A DNA stretch of 64,000 bases from Pseudomonas sp. Choline-02u-1 (GTDB taxonomy: Bacteria; Pseudomonadota; Gammaproteobacteria; Pseudomonadales; Pseudomonadaceae). The number at the start of each line of letters is the position of its first letter. Within the stretch, counting starts at the first letter, position 1. This document shows, one piece after another, positions 27,430 to 37,803 of the stretch. The stretch is from NCBI RefSeq assembly GCF_002836515.1, contig NZ_PJBC01000002.1, forward strand, positions 124,001-188,000, written 5' to 3'. The position numbers and the translations under genes are program-made. Below the pieces are notes generated by a model. That model worked only from the letters and a program-made list of their open reading frames with translations. It had not been told where the DNA came from and ran no database searches.

Positions 27430-28236
27430 ATGCTGCGTCTGAGCGCGCTTTACCGTTACCCGCTGAAATCCGGCAAGGGCGAAATGCTGCAAAGCATCGA
27501 GCTGGACAAGCTGGGGCTGGCGGGCGACCGACGCTGGATGTTGGTGGACGAGGCCAGCGGGCGCTTTCTGACCCAGCGTGCCGAAGCGAAGATGAGTCAG
27601 TTGTCGGCGTTGTGGAACGCCAGCGGCGGTCTGAGCCTGAGCGCTCCCGAGCACGGGTCCATCGAGGTCGCGCTACCGGCTGCGGACGCAGAGCTGCGCG
27701 GCGTAACCATTTGGCGTGACACGCTTCGGGTGCCGGACGCCGGTGCTGAAGCGGCGCGTTTTGTCAGCGACTTCCTCGGCAAGCCGACACGCCTGGTGCA
27801 AATGCCACTGGATCGGGCACGCACCACGCAGTCGGGTTTCGGCAAGGACGATGATCAAGTGGCCTTCGCGGACGGTTATCCGCTGTTGCTGATCGGCGAA
27901 GCCTCGCGGCTGGCCCTCTCGCAGACAGTTGGGCGTGCGCTCGAGATGCTGCGCTTCCGCCCGAATCTGGTTATCGAAGGCAGCGCGCCTTACGCCGAGG
28001 ACAACTGGAAACGTATTCGCATCGGCGACATCGAGTTTCGCGTGGTCAAGCCGTGCGCGCGTTGCATCATGACGACCGTCGACCCGCAAACCGGTGAGCG
28101 CAGTGCTGACCGTGAACCGTTCGCGACCTTGCAGAAACACCGCTCTACCGCCGATGGCGCGATGTTCGGGCAGAATCTGGTCAATGACGGTAACGGTCGC
28201 CTGGAAGTCGGCATGCCGGTGGAAATCCTCGAATAG
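27430..28236 (+). CDS. MOSC-domain protein (YcbX/mARC-like)
   Basis: A 268-residue protein with an N-terminal MOSC beta-barrel domain (LSALYRYPLKSGKGE, LAGDRRWMLVDE, residues 3-110) and a C-terminal MOSC domain (about 120-265) containing the conserved cysteine region VVKPCARCIMTTVDP, where one Cys would bind the molybdenum cofactor. Such proteins reduce N-hydroxylated substrates with an electron partner; this one lacks the C-terminal ferredoxin domain of E. coli YcbX, so it would need a separate donor. Molybdenum cofactor genes (mobA, moaB, moeA) are a few kb to the left. ATG at 27430 follows AAGGAAGCTGGCC. A strong terminator follows. Confidence 0.87.
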   Translation: MLRLSALYRYPLKSGKGEMLQSIELDKLGLAGDRRWMLVDEASGRFLTQRAEAKMSQLSALWNASGGLSLSAPEHGSIEVALPAADAELRGVTIWRDTLRVPDAGAEAARFVSDFLGKPTRLVQMPLDRARTTQSGFGKDDDQVAFADGYPLLLIGEASRLALSQTVGRALEMLRFRPNLVIEGSAPYAEDNWKRIRIGDIEFRVVKPCARCIMTTVDPQTGERSADREPFATLQKHRSTADGAMFGQNLVNDGNGRLEVGMPVEILE

Positions 28237-28251
28237 GTTGTCGCTGAAATG

Positions 28252-28288
28252 AAAAATGCCCGTGTCTTTTGGACACGGGCATTTTTTT
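28252..28288. terminator. Intrinsic terminator after the MOSC gene
   Basis: AAAATGCCCGTGTC and GACACGGGCATTTT pair perfectly over 14 bases with a five-base loop, A-rich before and T-rich after. It sits between the convergent MOSC and ppnP genes and should act in both directions. Confidence 0.92.
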
Positions 28289-28308
28289 GCGCTTGGAAAG
28301 CGGCGGGA

Positions 28309-28593
28309 TCAGCCGCGGTATTCGCACAGATACGCAGTATCGACGGCGACTTTCAGTTGGAACTTGCTATTAGCCGGCACGTTGAACTGGCTGCCGGCGG
28401 CGAAGGTTTCCCAGTCGCTGCTGTCTGGCAGTTTGACGCTCAGCGCGCCGGACACCACGTGCATGATCTCGCGCTGGCTGGTGCCGAATTCGTATTCGCC
28501 CGGGGCCATGACGCCAATGGTCGCCGGACCTTCAGCGGTGCCGAAGGCGATCGACTTCACGGTGCCGTCGAAGTACTCGTTGACTTTAAACAT
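28309..28593 (-). CDS. ppnP: Pyrimidine/purine nucleoside phosphorylase PpnP (YaiE family)
   Basis: A 94-residue single cupin domain of the PpnP/YaiE (DUF1255) family; E. coli PpnP phosphorolyses several nucleosides to base and ribose-1-phosphate. The match to the family runs end to end: [71 protein letters not shown]. The length is the usual one. ATG at 28593 follows CGAGGAATCCGCCC. It stands alone between terminators. Confidence 0.93.
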   Translation of the reverse strand: MFKVNEYFDGTVKSIAFGTAEGPATIGVMAPGEYEFGTSQREIMHVVSGALSVKLPDSSDWETFAAGSQFNVPANSKFQLKVAVDTAYLCEYRG

Positions 28594-28664
28594 GGGCGGA
28601 TTCCTCGAAAAGGGCTTAAAAGGGGGCGGCCAGTATGCACAAGGCTTTTCGTGTCGTCACGCGC

Positions 28665-29207
28665 CTATAGCGGCAGGACCAATGGCAACAACCGTGCGGT
28701 ATTGCGCGCATCTTCCAGCGCTCGATGTTGCTGCCCGAAAAACTGCATGCCCGCCAGTTGCAACGCGCCGTTGAGCCCCAACGGTCGCTCCAGGCGCCGG
28801 GCCTTGGCGAAGCGCTGTTTGAGGTTCATGTGCGGGACTTTGCTCAGGCCACTGTCGATGTTCAGGCGCTGCCATTCCTGCAGCAATTGCTGGCGATCGT
28901 AACCGCCCCAGCTGGCCCAGCCCTCAAGACGTGTCTGATGCTGCGCCAGCCAGCGCTCGAAGGCCGGCCAGACTTCGCTCAGCGGTTGCGCCGAATCGAT
29001 ATTGGCCTGGGTGATGTGCGTCAGTTGCCTACAGAACGGCGTGAGCAAGGGACGGCGGGTCGGTTTTACGAAGCGCTGGAAGTGATCCTGCTCGCGCCCG
29101 GCGCGATCGACCAGCGTCGCCCCGATCTCGATAATTTCCATTTCGGTGACCGGCCAGCCACCCTCGTCTGTGGTGGCTTCCAGATCTATGACCAGCCAGT
29201 GGGGCAT
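28665..29207 (-). CDS. DEDDh-family 3'-5' exonuclease (ERI-1/KapD-like)
   Basis: A 180-residue exonuclease. The DEDDh acidic residues can be seen: Exo I in VIDLEATTDEGGW (Asp and Glu), Exo II in EGWASWGGYDRQQLL (Asp), and Exo III in HRALEDARNTARLL (His and Asp). Family members trim RNA or DNA 3' ends; the ERI-1-like subgroup prefers RNA. ATG at 29207 gives the usual start MPHWLVIDLEAT. The gap to the next leftward cistron (atuF, ending at 29278) is 70 bases, so read-through from atu is conceivable. Substrate unknown. Confidence 0.85.
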   Translation of the reverse strand: MPHWLVIDLEATTDEGGWPVTEMEIIEIGATLVDRAGREQDHFQRFVKPTRRPLLTPFCRQLTHITQANIDSAQPLSEVWPAFERWLAQHQTRLEGWASWGGYDRQQLLQEWQRLNIDSGLSKVPHMNLKQRFAKARRLERPLGLNGALQLAGMQFFGQQHRALEDARNTARLLPLVLPL

Positions 29208-29277
29208 CGCAGGGTTCCTGATTTTCGCGTTCTGATTTATCAGAGCGTAGTCAAACCCCGCGTTTGTGTCCGGGCGA

Positions 29278-31239
<1,962 letters not shown>

Positions 31240-31278
31240 GGTTGGTTTCCTGAAGTCTGGTGGCGTGTGTGATGGCCT

Positions 31279-31347
31279 CTTCGCGAGCAAGCCCGCTCCC
31301 ACATTTGGAATGCATTTCAACCTGTGGGAGCGGGCTTGCTCGCGAAG
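31279..31347. repeat. Inverted pair of REP elements (REPIN) between atuE and atuF
   Basis: Two perfect 25-base inverted arms (31279-31303 and 31323-31347), built on the motif GCGAGCAAGCCCGCTCCCAC, flank a 19-base loop. This is the common Pseudomonas extragenic palindrome. It lies between two cistrons of one leftward operon and could stabilise or punctuate the mRNA. Related copies are at 40454 and 55439 in this window. Confidence 0.9.
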
Positions 31348-31350
31348 CTT

Positions 31351-32148
31351 TTAGCTGACCCACCGAGGTTTGCGTTTCTGCATAAAAGCCATGGTGCCTT
31401 CAATCCCTTCCTTTCCAGTCACCGCCGCGCTGAACCACTGCGCCGCCTCATCAAGCAATTCATTCGAAGGCTGCCCGGCACTCGCCAGCAACAATTTTTT
31501 GGTCATCGCATTCGCTTCGGGTGCGCAGCGCAGCACCTGTTGCAAGACCTCATCCAGCCGTTCGGCCAGCGCCTGGGCATCCTGTTCGACGAAGTGCACC
31601 AGCCCCAATCGCTGCGCCTCAGTGCCATCGAAACGCGCGGCGGTCAGGGCCAGTCGGCGGGTTTCGGTCAGGCCGATCCGTTGCACCACAAACGGTGCGA
31701 TTTGCGCCGGGATAAGGCCGAGGCTGGTTTCCGGCAAACCGAACTGCGCCTTGTGATCGGCCAAGGCGACATCGCTGACGCAGGCCAGGCCGAACCCGCC
31801 GCCGAGCACGGCGCCCTGCAATACGCAGATCAGCACTTGCGCAGTGTGCTGGGCTTGCTCCAGCAACGCGCCGAACGCCCGGTTCAACTCGTGATACGCG
31901 TCCGCGCCTTGAGCCCGGGCGTTGGCCATGTCCTTGATGTCGCCACCGGCGCAGAAATGTCCGCCGGCACCGCTGAGCACCAAGGCCCGCACAGTGCGGT
32001 CATCGCGAATCGCCGTCAGCACCGCGCGCAGTTCAGCGACCATTTGCAGGCTCATCGCGTTGCGGCTGTCGGGGCGGTTGAGGGTGATGTGCAGCACGCC
32101 GCCATGCAGTTCCAGCAACAGCGTCTGGCAATCGGGCAGGCTGCTCAT
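31351..32148 (-). CDS. atuE: Isohexenylglutaconyl-CoA hydratase (enoyl-CoA hydratase family)
   Basis: A 265-residue crotonase-family protein. LSGAGGHFCAGGDIKDM supplies the first oxyanion-hole region and LQGAVLGGGFGLACVSDVALAD the second; LPETSLGLIPA carries the catalytic-loop Glu expected of hydratases. In the atu pathway this enzyme hydrates isohexenylglutaconyl-CoA after carboxylation by AtuCF; the specific substrate is assigned from gene order. ATG at 32148 overlaps the stop of atuD (ATGA). A REP pair separates it from atuF. Confidence 0.87.
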   Translation of the reverse strand: MSSLPDCQTLLLELHGGVLHITLNRPDSRNAMSLQMVAELRAVLTAIRDDRTVRALVLSGAGGHFCAGGDIKDMANARAQGADAYHELNRAFGALLEQAQHTAQVLICVLQGAVLGGGFGLACVSDVALADHKAQFGLPETSLGLIPAQIAPFVVQRIGLTETRRLALTAARFDGTEAQRLGLVHFVEQDAQALAERLDEVLQQVLRCAPEANAMTKKLLLASAGQPSNELLDEAAQWFSAAVTGKEGIEGTMAFMQKRKPRWVS

Positions 32149-33302
32149 TTCTTTTTCCCCGGCAGGATGCCCATCAGTTTGCAGATGATCCCCAGCATGA
32201 TTTCGTCGGCACCGCCGCCAATCGATACCAGGCGCACATCGCGATAGGCGCGGGCCACCGGGTTGTCCCACATGAAGCCCATGCCGCCCCAATATTGCAG
32301 GCAGCTGTCGCTGACTTCACGGCCGAGGCGTCCGGCCTTGAGCTTGGCCATCGACGCCAGTCGCGTGACGTCCTGACCTTTGATGTACTGCTCGGTGGCC
32401 TGATAGACGAGCGCGCGCAGGCATTCGATTTCGGTCTGCAATTCGGCGAGGCGAAAGTGGATGACCTGGTTGTCGATAAGCGCGTTGCCGAAGGTCTTGC
32501 GCTCCTTGCAATACTCGATGGTGCTGTCGATGCAATATTCCAGACCCTTGATCATGTTCGCTGCGCCGAACAGACGTTCCTCCTGGAATTGCAGCATCTG
32601 CATCATGAACCCCGCGCCTTCATGACCGATGCGATTGCGCTGCGGCACCCGGACGTTATCAAAGAACACCTGCGCGGTTTCCGAGCTGCGCATGCCGAGC
32701 TTGTCCAGGTGCGAGCTGAGGCTGATTCCCGGGGTGTTCATCGGCACCATGATCAGCGACTTGTTGATGTGCGGCTTGTCGTCCGAGGTGTTGGCCAGCA
32801 GGCAGATGAAATCGGCGCTCGGCGAGTTGGTGATCCACATTTTGCTGCCGTTGATCACGTAGTCATCGCCGTCCTTGCGCGCTGTGGTTTTCAGCCCGGC
32901 GACATCGGAGCCGGCGCCGACTTCGGAGACGCCGATGCAGCCGACCTGTTCGCCAGAGATAGCCGGGCGCAGGAACTCTTCGCGCAATTGATCGGAGCCG
33001 AAGCGCGCCAGCGCCGGAGTGCACATGTCGGTCTGCACGCCGATCGACATCGGAATCCCGCCGCAATGAATGGTGCCGAACTCTTCGGCGGCGACGATCG
33101 AATAGCTGTAATCGAGGCCCATGCCACCGAATTTTTCCGGTTTGGAAATGCCCAGCAGGCCCAGCTCGCCCGCCTTGCGGAAAATGTCATGAATGGGAAA
33201 ACGCCCGGCCTTTTCCCATTCTTCGACGTGCGGATTGATCTCGTGGGTGACGAATTGGCGGACGGTGCGGCGCAGGGCTTCGTGTTCCGGGGTGAAGATC
33301 AT
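32145..33302 (-). CDS. atuD: Citronellyl-CoA dehydrogenase (acyl-CoA dehydrogenase family)
   Basis: A 385-residue flavoprotein with the full acyl-CoA dehydrogenase layout: N-terminal helices (HEALRRTVRQFVTHEINPHVEEW), the FAD-contact region GCIGVSEVGAGSDVAG and WITNSPSADFICLLAN, and the C-terminal QYWGGMGFMWDNPVARAYRD segment near the active site. In the atu pathway it would oxidise citronellyl-CoA to geranyl-CoA. Assignment to citronellyl-CoA rests on context. ATG at 33302 follows GGAGAACAACAACA. Its stop overlaps the atuE start. Confidence 0.9.
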   Translation of the reverse strand: MIFTPEHEALRRTVRQFVTHEINPHVEEWEKAGRFPIHDIFRKAGELGLLGISKPEKFGGMGLDYSYSIVAAEEFGTIHCGGIPMSIGVQTDMCTPALARFGSDQLREEFLRPAISGEQVGCIGVSEVGAGSDVAGLKTTARKDGDDYVINGSKMWITNSPSADFICLLANTSDDKPHINKSLIMVPMNTPGISLSSHLDKLGMRSSETAQVFFDNVRVPQRNRIGHEGAGFMMQMLQFQEERLFGAANMIKGLEYCIDSTIEYCKERKTFGNALIDNQVIHFRLAELQTEIECLRALVYQATEQYIKGQDVTRLASMAKLKAGRLGREVSDSCLQYWGGMGFMWDNPVARAYRDVRLVSIGGGADEIMLGIICKLMGILPGKKK

Positions 33303-33332
33303 TGTTGTTGTTCTCCGTAGGATCCGTGGCGG

Positions 33333-34949
33333 TCAGAAGCGGCTGACGCCGAAGCTGTTGGGTTGCAGCGTGCGCATGTCGGCTTCGTGGCAGATATCCA
33401 GCAAGTAACCGAGCAGGGTGCGGGTGTCGCGCGGGTCGATCAGGCCGTCGTCCCAAAGGCTGGCGCTGCCGTACAGTGCGGTGGACTGGCTGTCGAGTTT
33501 CTGCGCGGTCATCTGCTCAAGCATGTCGAGCATTTTCGGGTCCGGCACCAGGCCGTCCTTGAGCTGTTTGGCTTCAGTGACGATGCGCAAGACCTTGCCG
33601 GCCTGTGCGCCGCCCATCACCGCCGTGCGGCTGTTGGGCCAGGCGAAGATGAAGCGCGGATCAAGCCCGCGCCCGCACATCGCGTAGTTGCCGGCGCCAT
33701 AGGAACCGCCGACAACGATGGTCAGTTTAGGCACCCGTGCGTTGGCCACCGCTTGAATCAGTTTCGAGCCGTGCTTGATCACCCCTTGTTGTTCCGATTC
33801 GGTGCCAACCATGAAACCCGTGGTGTTATGAAAAAACAGCAGCGGCGTCTGGCTCTGGTCGCACAACTGGATGAACTGCGCCGCCTTGCTCGCACCTTGA
33901 GGAGTGATCGGGCCGTTGTTGCCGATGAAGCCGCAGGCGCGGCCCTGAATTTTCAATTGGCCGCAGAGGGTTTGCTGATCGAACTCGCCTTTGAATTCGA
34001 GAAAGTCCGACTCATCGGCAATCCGCGCGATGATTTCGCGCACGTCGTAGGGCTTCTTCGCATCGTGCGGAATCAGCCCCAGCAGTTCATCGATGGGGTA
34101 GAGCGGTTCTTTGAATTGCGGTTCCGGCAGCCATGGCAACTGCTCGTTCCATGGCAGCATGCGCATGATGTCGCGCACCTGGCGTATGCCGTCAGCGTCG
34201 TTTTCAGCCAGATATTCAGCGGTGCCGGCAACCTGCGCGTGCATTTCGGCGCCGCCGAGTTCTTCATCGGTAGCGACTTCGCCCGTCGCCGCTTTGAGCA
34301 ATGGCGGGCCGGCGAGAAACAGCTTGGCCTTGCCGCGCACAACCACCATGTAATCCGACAACCCCGGTTGATAGGCGCCGCCCGCCGTGGCCGAGCCGTG
34401 CACCACGGTGATCTGCGGCAAACCCATTGCCGACATGCGCGCCTGATTGGCGAAACTGCGCGCGCCTTCGACAAAAATCTCCGCTGCGTAGTTGAGATTG
34501 GCGCCACCGCTTTCGGCGAGGGTGATCATCGGCAGTTTGTTTTCCCGAGCGATCTGTTGCAGGCGCAGGGATTTTTTCAGGCCGCTCGGCGAGATCGTGC
34601 CGCCCTTGATTGCGCTGTTGTTGGCGACCACCATCGCGCGGATGCCGCAAACGTAACCGATCCCGGCAATCAGCCCGCCACCGGCTGAGCTGCCGTCCTT
34701 GTCGTCGTGCAATTTATAGCCGGCGAGGCTGGCCAGTTCGAGGAACGGCGCGCCGGGATCGAGCAACAGGTTCAGGCGCTCGCGAGGCAACAGTTGCCCG
34801 CGTTGGCTGAATTTGTCTTTGGCTTCGGCGGCCTTGTCCAGCAGGTTCTGTTCGAGCTGTTGCACCTGCTCGATGGCGGCGAGCATGGCGGCGCGGTTGT
34901 GCGCGAACGCTTCACTGTGCGGATCGACTTGCGACTGAATCTGCGCCAT
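33333..34949 (-). CDS. atuC: Geranyl-CoA carboxylase beta (carboxyltransferase) subunit
   Basis: A 538-residue carboxyltransferase subunit of the acetyl/propionyl/methylcrotonyl-CoA carboxylase type. Visible blocks: GAPFLELASLAGY (about 67-79), GSATAGGAYQPGLSDYMVVV, FIGNNGPITPQGASKAAQFI and VGGSYGAGNYAMCGRG, which build the two oxyanion holes of the crotonase folds. With AtuF it would carboxylate the gamma-methyl group of geranyl-CoA. The liuB-type methylcrotonyl subunit is the close alternative; the atu gene order decides. ATG at 34949 has AAGGAATAAGCC upstream and lies three bases after the end of atuB. Confidence 0.9.
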   Translation of the reverse strand: MAQIQSQVDPHSEAFAHNRAAMLAAIEQVQQLEQNLLDKAAEAKDKFSQRGQLLPRERLNLLLDPGAPFLELASLAGYKLHDDKDGSSAGGGLIAGIGYVCGIRAMVVANNSAIKGGTISPSGLKKSLRLQQIARENKLPMITLAESGGANLNYAAEIFVEGARSFANQARMSAMGLPQITVVHGSATAGGAYQPGLSDYMVVVRGKAKLFLAGPPLLKAATGEVATDEELGGAEMHAQVAGTAEYLAENDADGIRQVRDIMRMLPWNEQLPWLPEPQFKEPLYPIDELLGLIPHDAKKPYDVREIIARIADESDFLEFKGEFDQQTLCGQLKIQGRACGFIGNNGPITPQGASKAAQFIQLCDQSQTPLLFFHNTTGFMVGTESEQQGVIKHGSKLIQAVANARVPKLTIVVGGSYGAGNYAMCGRGLDPRFIFAWPNSRTAVMGGAQAGKVLRIVTEAKQLKDGLVPDPKMLDMLEQMTAQKLDSQSTALYGSASLWDDGLIDPRDTRTLLGYLLDICHEADMRTLQPNSFGVSRF

Positions 34950-34952
34950 GGC

Positions 34953-35822
34953 TTATTCCTTGTCCTTGAATACGTCAGGCAAGTACGCCCGATGAAAGCC
35001 GTTGAACGATTCGCTATGGCTGGCCTTGTGCAGCGGCCAGGCCCGACTGCCAAGGCTGGCGGCGCCGTCGATTTTTACCGTGGTGCCGCTGATGAATGCC
35101 GCCGCCGGACTGAGCAGAAACACGATCGCTGCACTGACTTCCGATTCGGTGCCGATACGCTTGAGCGGCACATGCTCGCGCAAGGTCGGAATCACCGCTT
35201 TGAACGCGCCTTCATAAGTGTCCATGCCGCTGGAGGCGATCCAGCCTGGCGCCACGGCGTTGACCCGCACCCCGGCGTACCCCCACTCGAACGCGGCAGT
35301 CTTGGTGACGTTGTCCATGCCCGAACGCGCCGCGCCCGAGTGGCCCATGCCGGGCATGCCGCCCCACATGTCGGCGAGCATGTTGACGATGCTGCCGCCG
35401 TGTTTGCTCATCGACTGGTTGAACACTTCGCGAGCCATCAGGAAACCACCGACCAGATTGGTCCGCAGCACGGTTTCGAAACCTTTCTGATTGATCGAGG
35501 CCAAGGGCGACGGGTATTGGCCGCCGGCATTGTTGACCAGACCGTGGATCGGTCCGTGTTCGGCGATCAACTCCTTGACCAGTTGCTTGACCGCTTCTTC
35601 ATCGCGGATATCGCAGGCCTTCCAGTGCGCGCAGCCGCCGTCCTCGGCGATCTCGGTGGCGACCTTTTCGAGCTTTTCCGGCTTGCGCCCGACCAGCAGC
35701 ACATTGGCGCCGAGGGCCGCCAGTTCATGGGCGGTGCAGCGACCGATGCCGCTGCCGCCACCGGTGACAATCAGGTTCTGGCCGCTGAACAGATCGGCGC
35801 GAAAAATCGACGCGTAAGCCAT
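34953..35822 (-). CDS. atuB: Short-chain dehydrogenase of acyclic terpene utilisation
   Basis: A 289-residue SDR protein. The cofactor site is LIVTGGGSGIGRCTAHEL (about 18-35) and LVNNAGGQYPSPLA the NNAG strand. Where classical SDRs have YxxxK this reads SGAARSGMDNVTK, so Tyr and Lys are replaced, as in 2,4-dienoyl-CoA reductase-type SDRs. In the atu scheme it is thought to act on citronellol/citronellal oxidation or as a reductase, but the exact step is unsettled. ATG at 35822 has AGAGG at a suitable distance; an ATG nine bases upstream has it too close. It follows atuA by 12 bases. Confidence 0.85.
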   Translation of the reverse strand: MAYASIFRADLFSGQNLIVTGGGSGIGRCTAHELAALGANVLLVGRKPEKLEKVATEIAEDGGCAHWKACDIRDEEAVKQLVKELIAEHGPIHGLVNNAGGQYPSPLASINQKGFETVLRTNLVGGFLMAREVFNQSMSKHGGSIVNMLADMWGGMPGMGHSGAARSGMDNVTKTAAFEWGYAGVRVNAVAPGWIASSGMDTYEGAFKAVIPTLREHVPLKRIGTESEVSAAIVFLLSPAAAFISGTTVKIDGAASLGSRAWPLHKASHSESFNGFHRAYLPDVFKDKE

Positions 35823-35834
35823 GCACACCATCCT

Positions 35835-37619
35835 CTAGTCGAGCTGTTCGGCGATGCTCTGCGGCACCGGGATCTGGATTTCCAATAGTTGCTGGGCGAA
35901 GGCTTTGCCCTGCGGGTCGATGCGCAGACTGGCGACGCCGCCACCGCCGAGGGCGTTTTCCAAGAGAAAATTGAGGCTGTGGGTGCCGGGCAAATACCAG
36001 CGTTCGACACGCCCGAGAAGCGGATCGAGGACGTGACGCATCCAGTCGACCACCACCGAGGTGGTGAGCGCTTCGGCGATCCATGGCAAATAATCGGGAT
36101 GGCGCGGCATCACGCCGATGTTGCTGTGGTTACCCTTGTCGCCGGAGCGCGCCACCGCCAGTTTCACCAACGGCACACTGGCGTCGGCGCGGCCTGAAGA
36201 TTTCGGCGGTTGATGGGCGATCGGCAAATCTGCGCTGTCGAGGGCCACTGGGTCGGGCAGGGCACACGGATGGCGCTCGCCGGCCATGTCGATTTGCACG
36301 GTGCAGGCGTTTTTATCGATGAGGAACGAGAACAGGCGGATCAGCGGATACACCGTCGGGCGGCCGCCGACGATGCCGGTCAAGCCCGGCGCCATACCGG
36401 TCGCGGCCTGGGCGATCTCTTTGGAAAACAGCACCAGCGCGCGTTTGTCAGGATGGCGCACGGCGATCTTGATCACCACTTCGCGGCTGTCGCGGCGTTG
36501 GCCGTGGGGGCCGTAGGTGGCTTCGCTGCCGAGCAATTCGACGTGGGTTTCGCTGTAGGGCGCCCAGCCGCGCAGGCTGAACATTTCGGCGGTCTTGTCG
36601 ATGATTGCCTGACTGACCCGCCGCGCCTTGTCCACCGCGTCGATGCCGGCCATCAGGCAACTGGCGGTGCAGCGAAAACCGTCGGGGTAGGTGGCGCTGA
36701 CCTTGTATTTGTCGCTGGGCGGCAGGCCTTTGGCACCGTGCACCTGCACGACGTTTTTGCCTTGTTGCTGAAGTTTGACCTGAGTGAAATCGCAGATCAC
36801 GTCGGGTAACAGATAGGCCTGCGGATCGCCGATTTCGTAGAGCATCTGCTCGCCGACAGTCAGCGGGCTGACCAGGCCGCCGGAGTATTCGGGTTTGCTG
36901 ACGAGGAACTGGCCATCGGCACTGACTTCGACGATCGGAAAACCGATGTGCTCGTAATCCGGCACCTCGCGCCAGTCGGTGAAATTACCGCCAGTGCACT
37001 GCGCACCGCACTCGATGATGTGCCCGGCCAGCGCGGCCTGAGCGAGTTTGTCGTAGTCATGCCACGACCAGCCGAATTCGTGGACAAGCGCCGCGCTGAC
37101 CACGGCGCTGTCGACCACCCGACCGGTGATGACAATGTCGGCACCCAGGCGCAACGCTTCGACAATCCCCGCCGCGCCGAGGTAGGCGTTGGTTGACACA
37201 CACATACGCGGAAGCGGCGCGCCGCTGAACATTTCGCGTATATCGGTGGGGTTTTCGAGTTGGCCTTGCAGGTCATCGCCGAGCAACACGGCAATCTTCA
37301 GCTGGACCCCGGCCTGGTCGCAGGCTGCTTGCAGGGCCGCCGCGCAAGCCTGCGGATTGACCCCGCCGGCATTGCTGATCACGCGGATGTTCTGTTCGGC
37401 CAGATCGGGCAAGAGCGGCGCCAGCACTTCGATAAAGTCGCTGGCGAACCCGGCCTGCGGGTCTTTCAGACGTGCGCCGGCCATGAGCGACATGGTGATT
37501 TCGGCCAGGTAATCGAACACCAGATAGTCGAGGTTTCCCCCCTTCACCAGTTGGGCGGCAGCGGTAGAGGTATCGCCCCAGAAGGCACTGGCGCAGCCGA
37601 TTCGCACGGTGGTTGGCAT
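35835..37619 (-). CDS. atuA: AtuA family protein (DUF1446)
   Basis: A 594-residue cytoplasmic protein of the AtuA/DUF1446 family: residues 1-450 form the DUF1446 domain (VRIGCASAFWGDTSTAAAQL, VISNAGGVNPQACAAALQAA, VITGRVVDSAVVSAALVHEF) and the C-terminal part (about 490-594, LVKLAVARSGDKGNHSNIGV) is an AtuA-like ferredoxin-fold domain. It is the first gene of the leftward operon and is needed for growth on citronellol in P. aeruginosa, but its reaction is not known. ATG at 37619 has GGAGATAAAA upstream. Twin AtuR-type operators lie 47-106 bases before the start. Confidence 0.9.
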   Translation of the reverse strand: MPTTVRIGCASAFWGDTSTAAAQLVKGGNLDYLVFDYLAEITMSLMAGARLKDPQAGFASDFIEVLAPLLPDLAEQNIRVISNAGGVNPQACAAALQAACDQAGVQLKIAVLLGDDLQGQLENPTDIREMFSGAPLPRMCVSTNAYLGAAGIVEALRLGADIVITGRVVDSAVVSAALVHEFGWSWHDYDKLAQAALAGHIIECGAQCTGGNFTDWREVPDYEHIGFPIVEVSADGQFLVSKPEYSGGLVSPLTVGEQMLYEIGDPQAYLLPDVICDFTQVKLQQQGKNVVQVHGAKGLPPSDKYKVSATYPDGFRCTASCLMAGIDAVDKARRVSQAIIDKTAEMFSLRGWAPYSETHVELLGSEATYGPHGQRRDSREVVIKIAVRHPDKRALVLFSKEIAQAATGMAPGLTGIVGGRPTVYPLIRLFSFLIDKNACTVQIDMAGERHPCALPDPVALDSADLPIAHQPPKSSGRADASVPLVKLAVARSGDKGNHSNIGVMPRHPDYLPWIAEALTTSVVVDWMRHVLDPLLGRVERWYLPGTHSLNFLLENALGGGGVASLRIDPQGKAFAQQLLEIQIPVPQSIAEQLD

Positions 37620-37665
37620 TTTTATCTCCGACTCAGGGACCTGCGACAGAAGTGTCTGGAGGCTA

Positions 37666-37725
37666 CCAAGCAAGCGCTTGGTTTGTAAACAGGGGAAACA
37701 TTCTTCTGCCCAAGCGCTTGCTTGG
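37666..37725. promoter_or_regulatory. Paired AtuR operators in the atuA-atuR intergenic region
   Basis: CCAAGCAAGCGCTTGG (37666-37681) and CCAAGCGCTTGCTTGG (37710-37725) are exact reverse complements of each other and share the palindromic core CAAGCGCTTG; their centres are 44 bases apart. Published P. aeruginosa work describes two 13-base inverted repeats bound by AtuR in this very intergenic region. They should repress both divergent genes until a terpenoid-CoA inducer appears. Confidence 0.88.
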
Positions 37726-37803
37726 TGCCCGCGCGCGGCTTAAATTGCGCGCAACCCTGCGGTTACAGGGGGCAACACACTGATCGACTGTAGGAGAGAA
37801 CGG

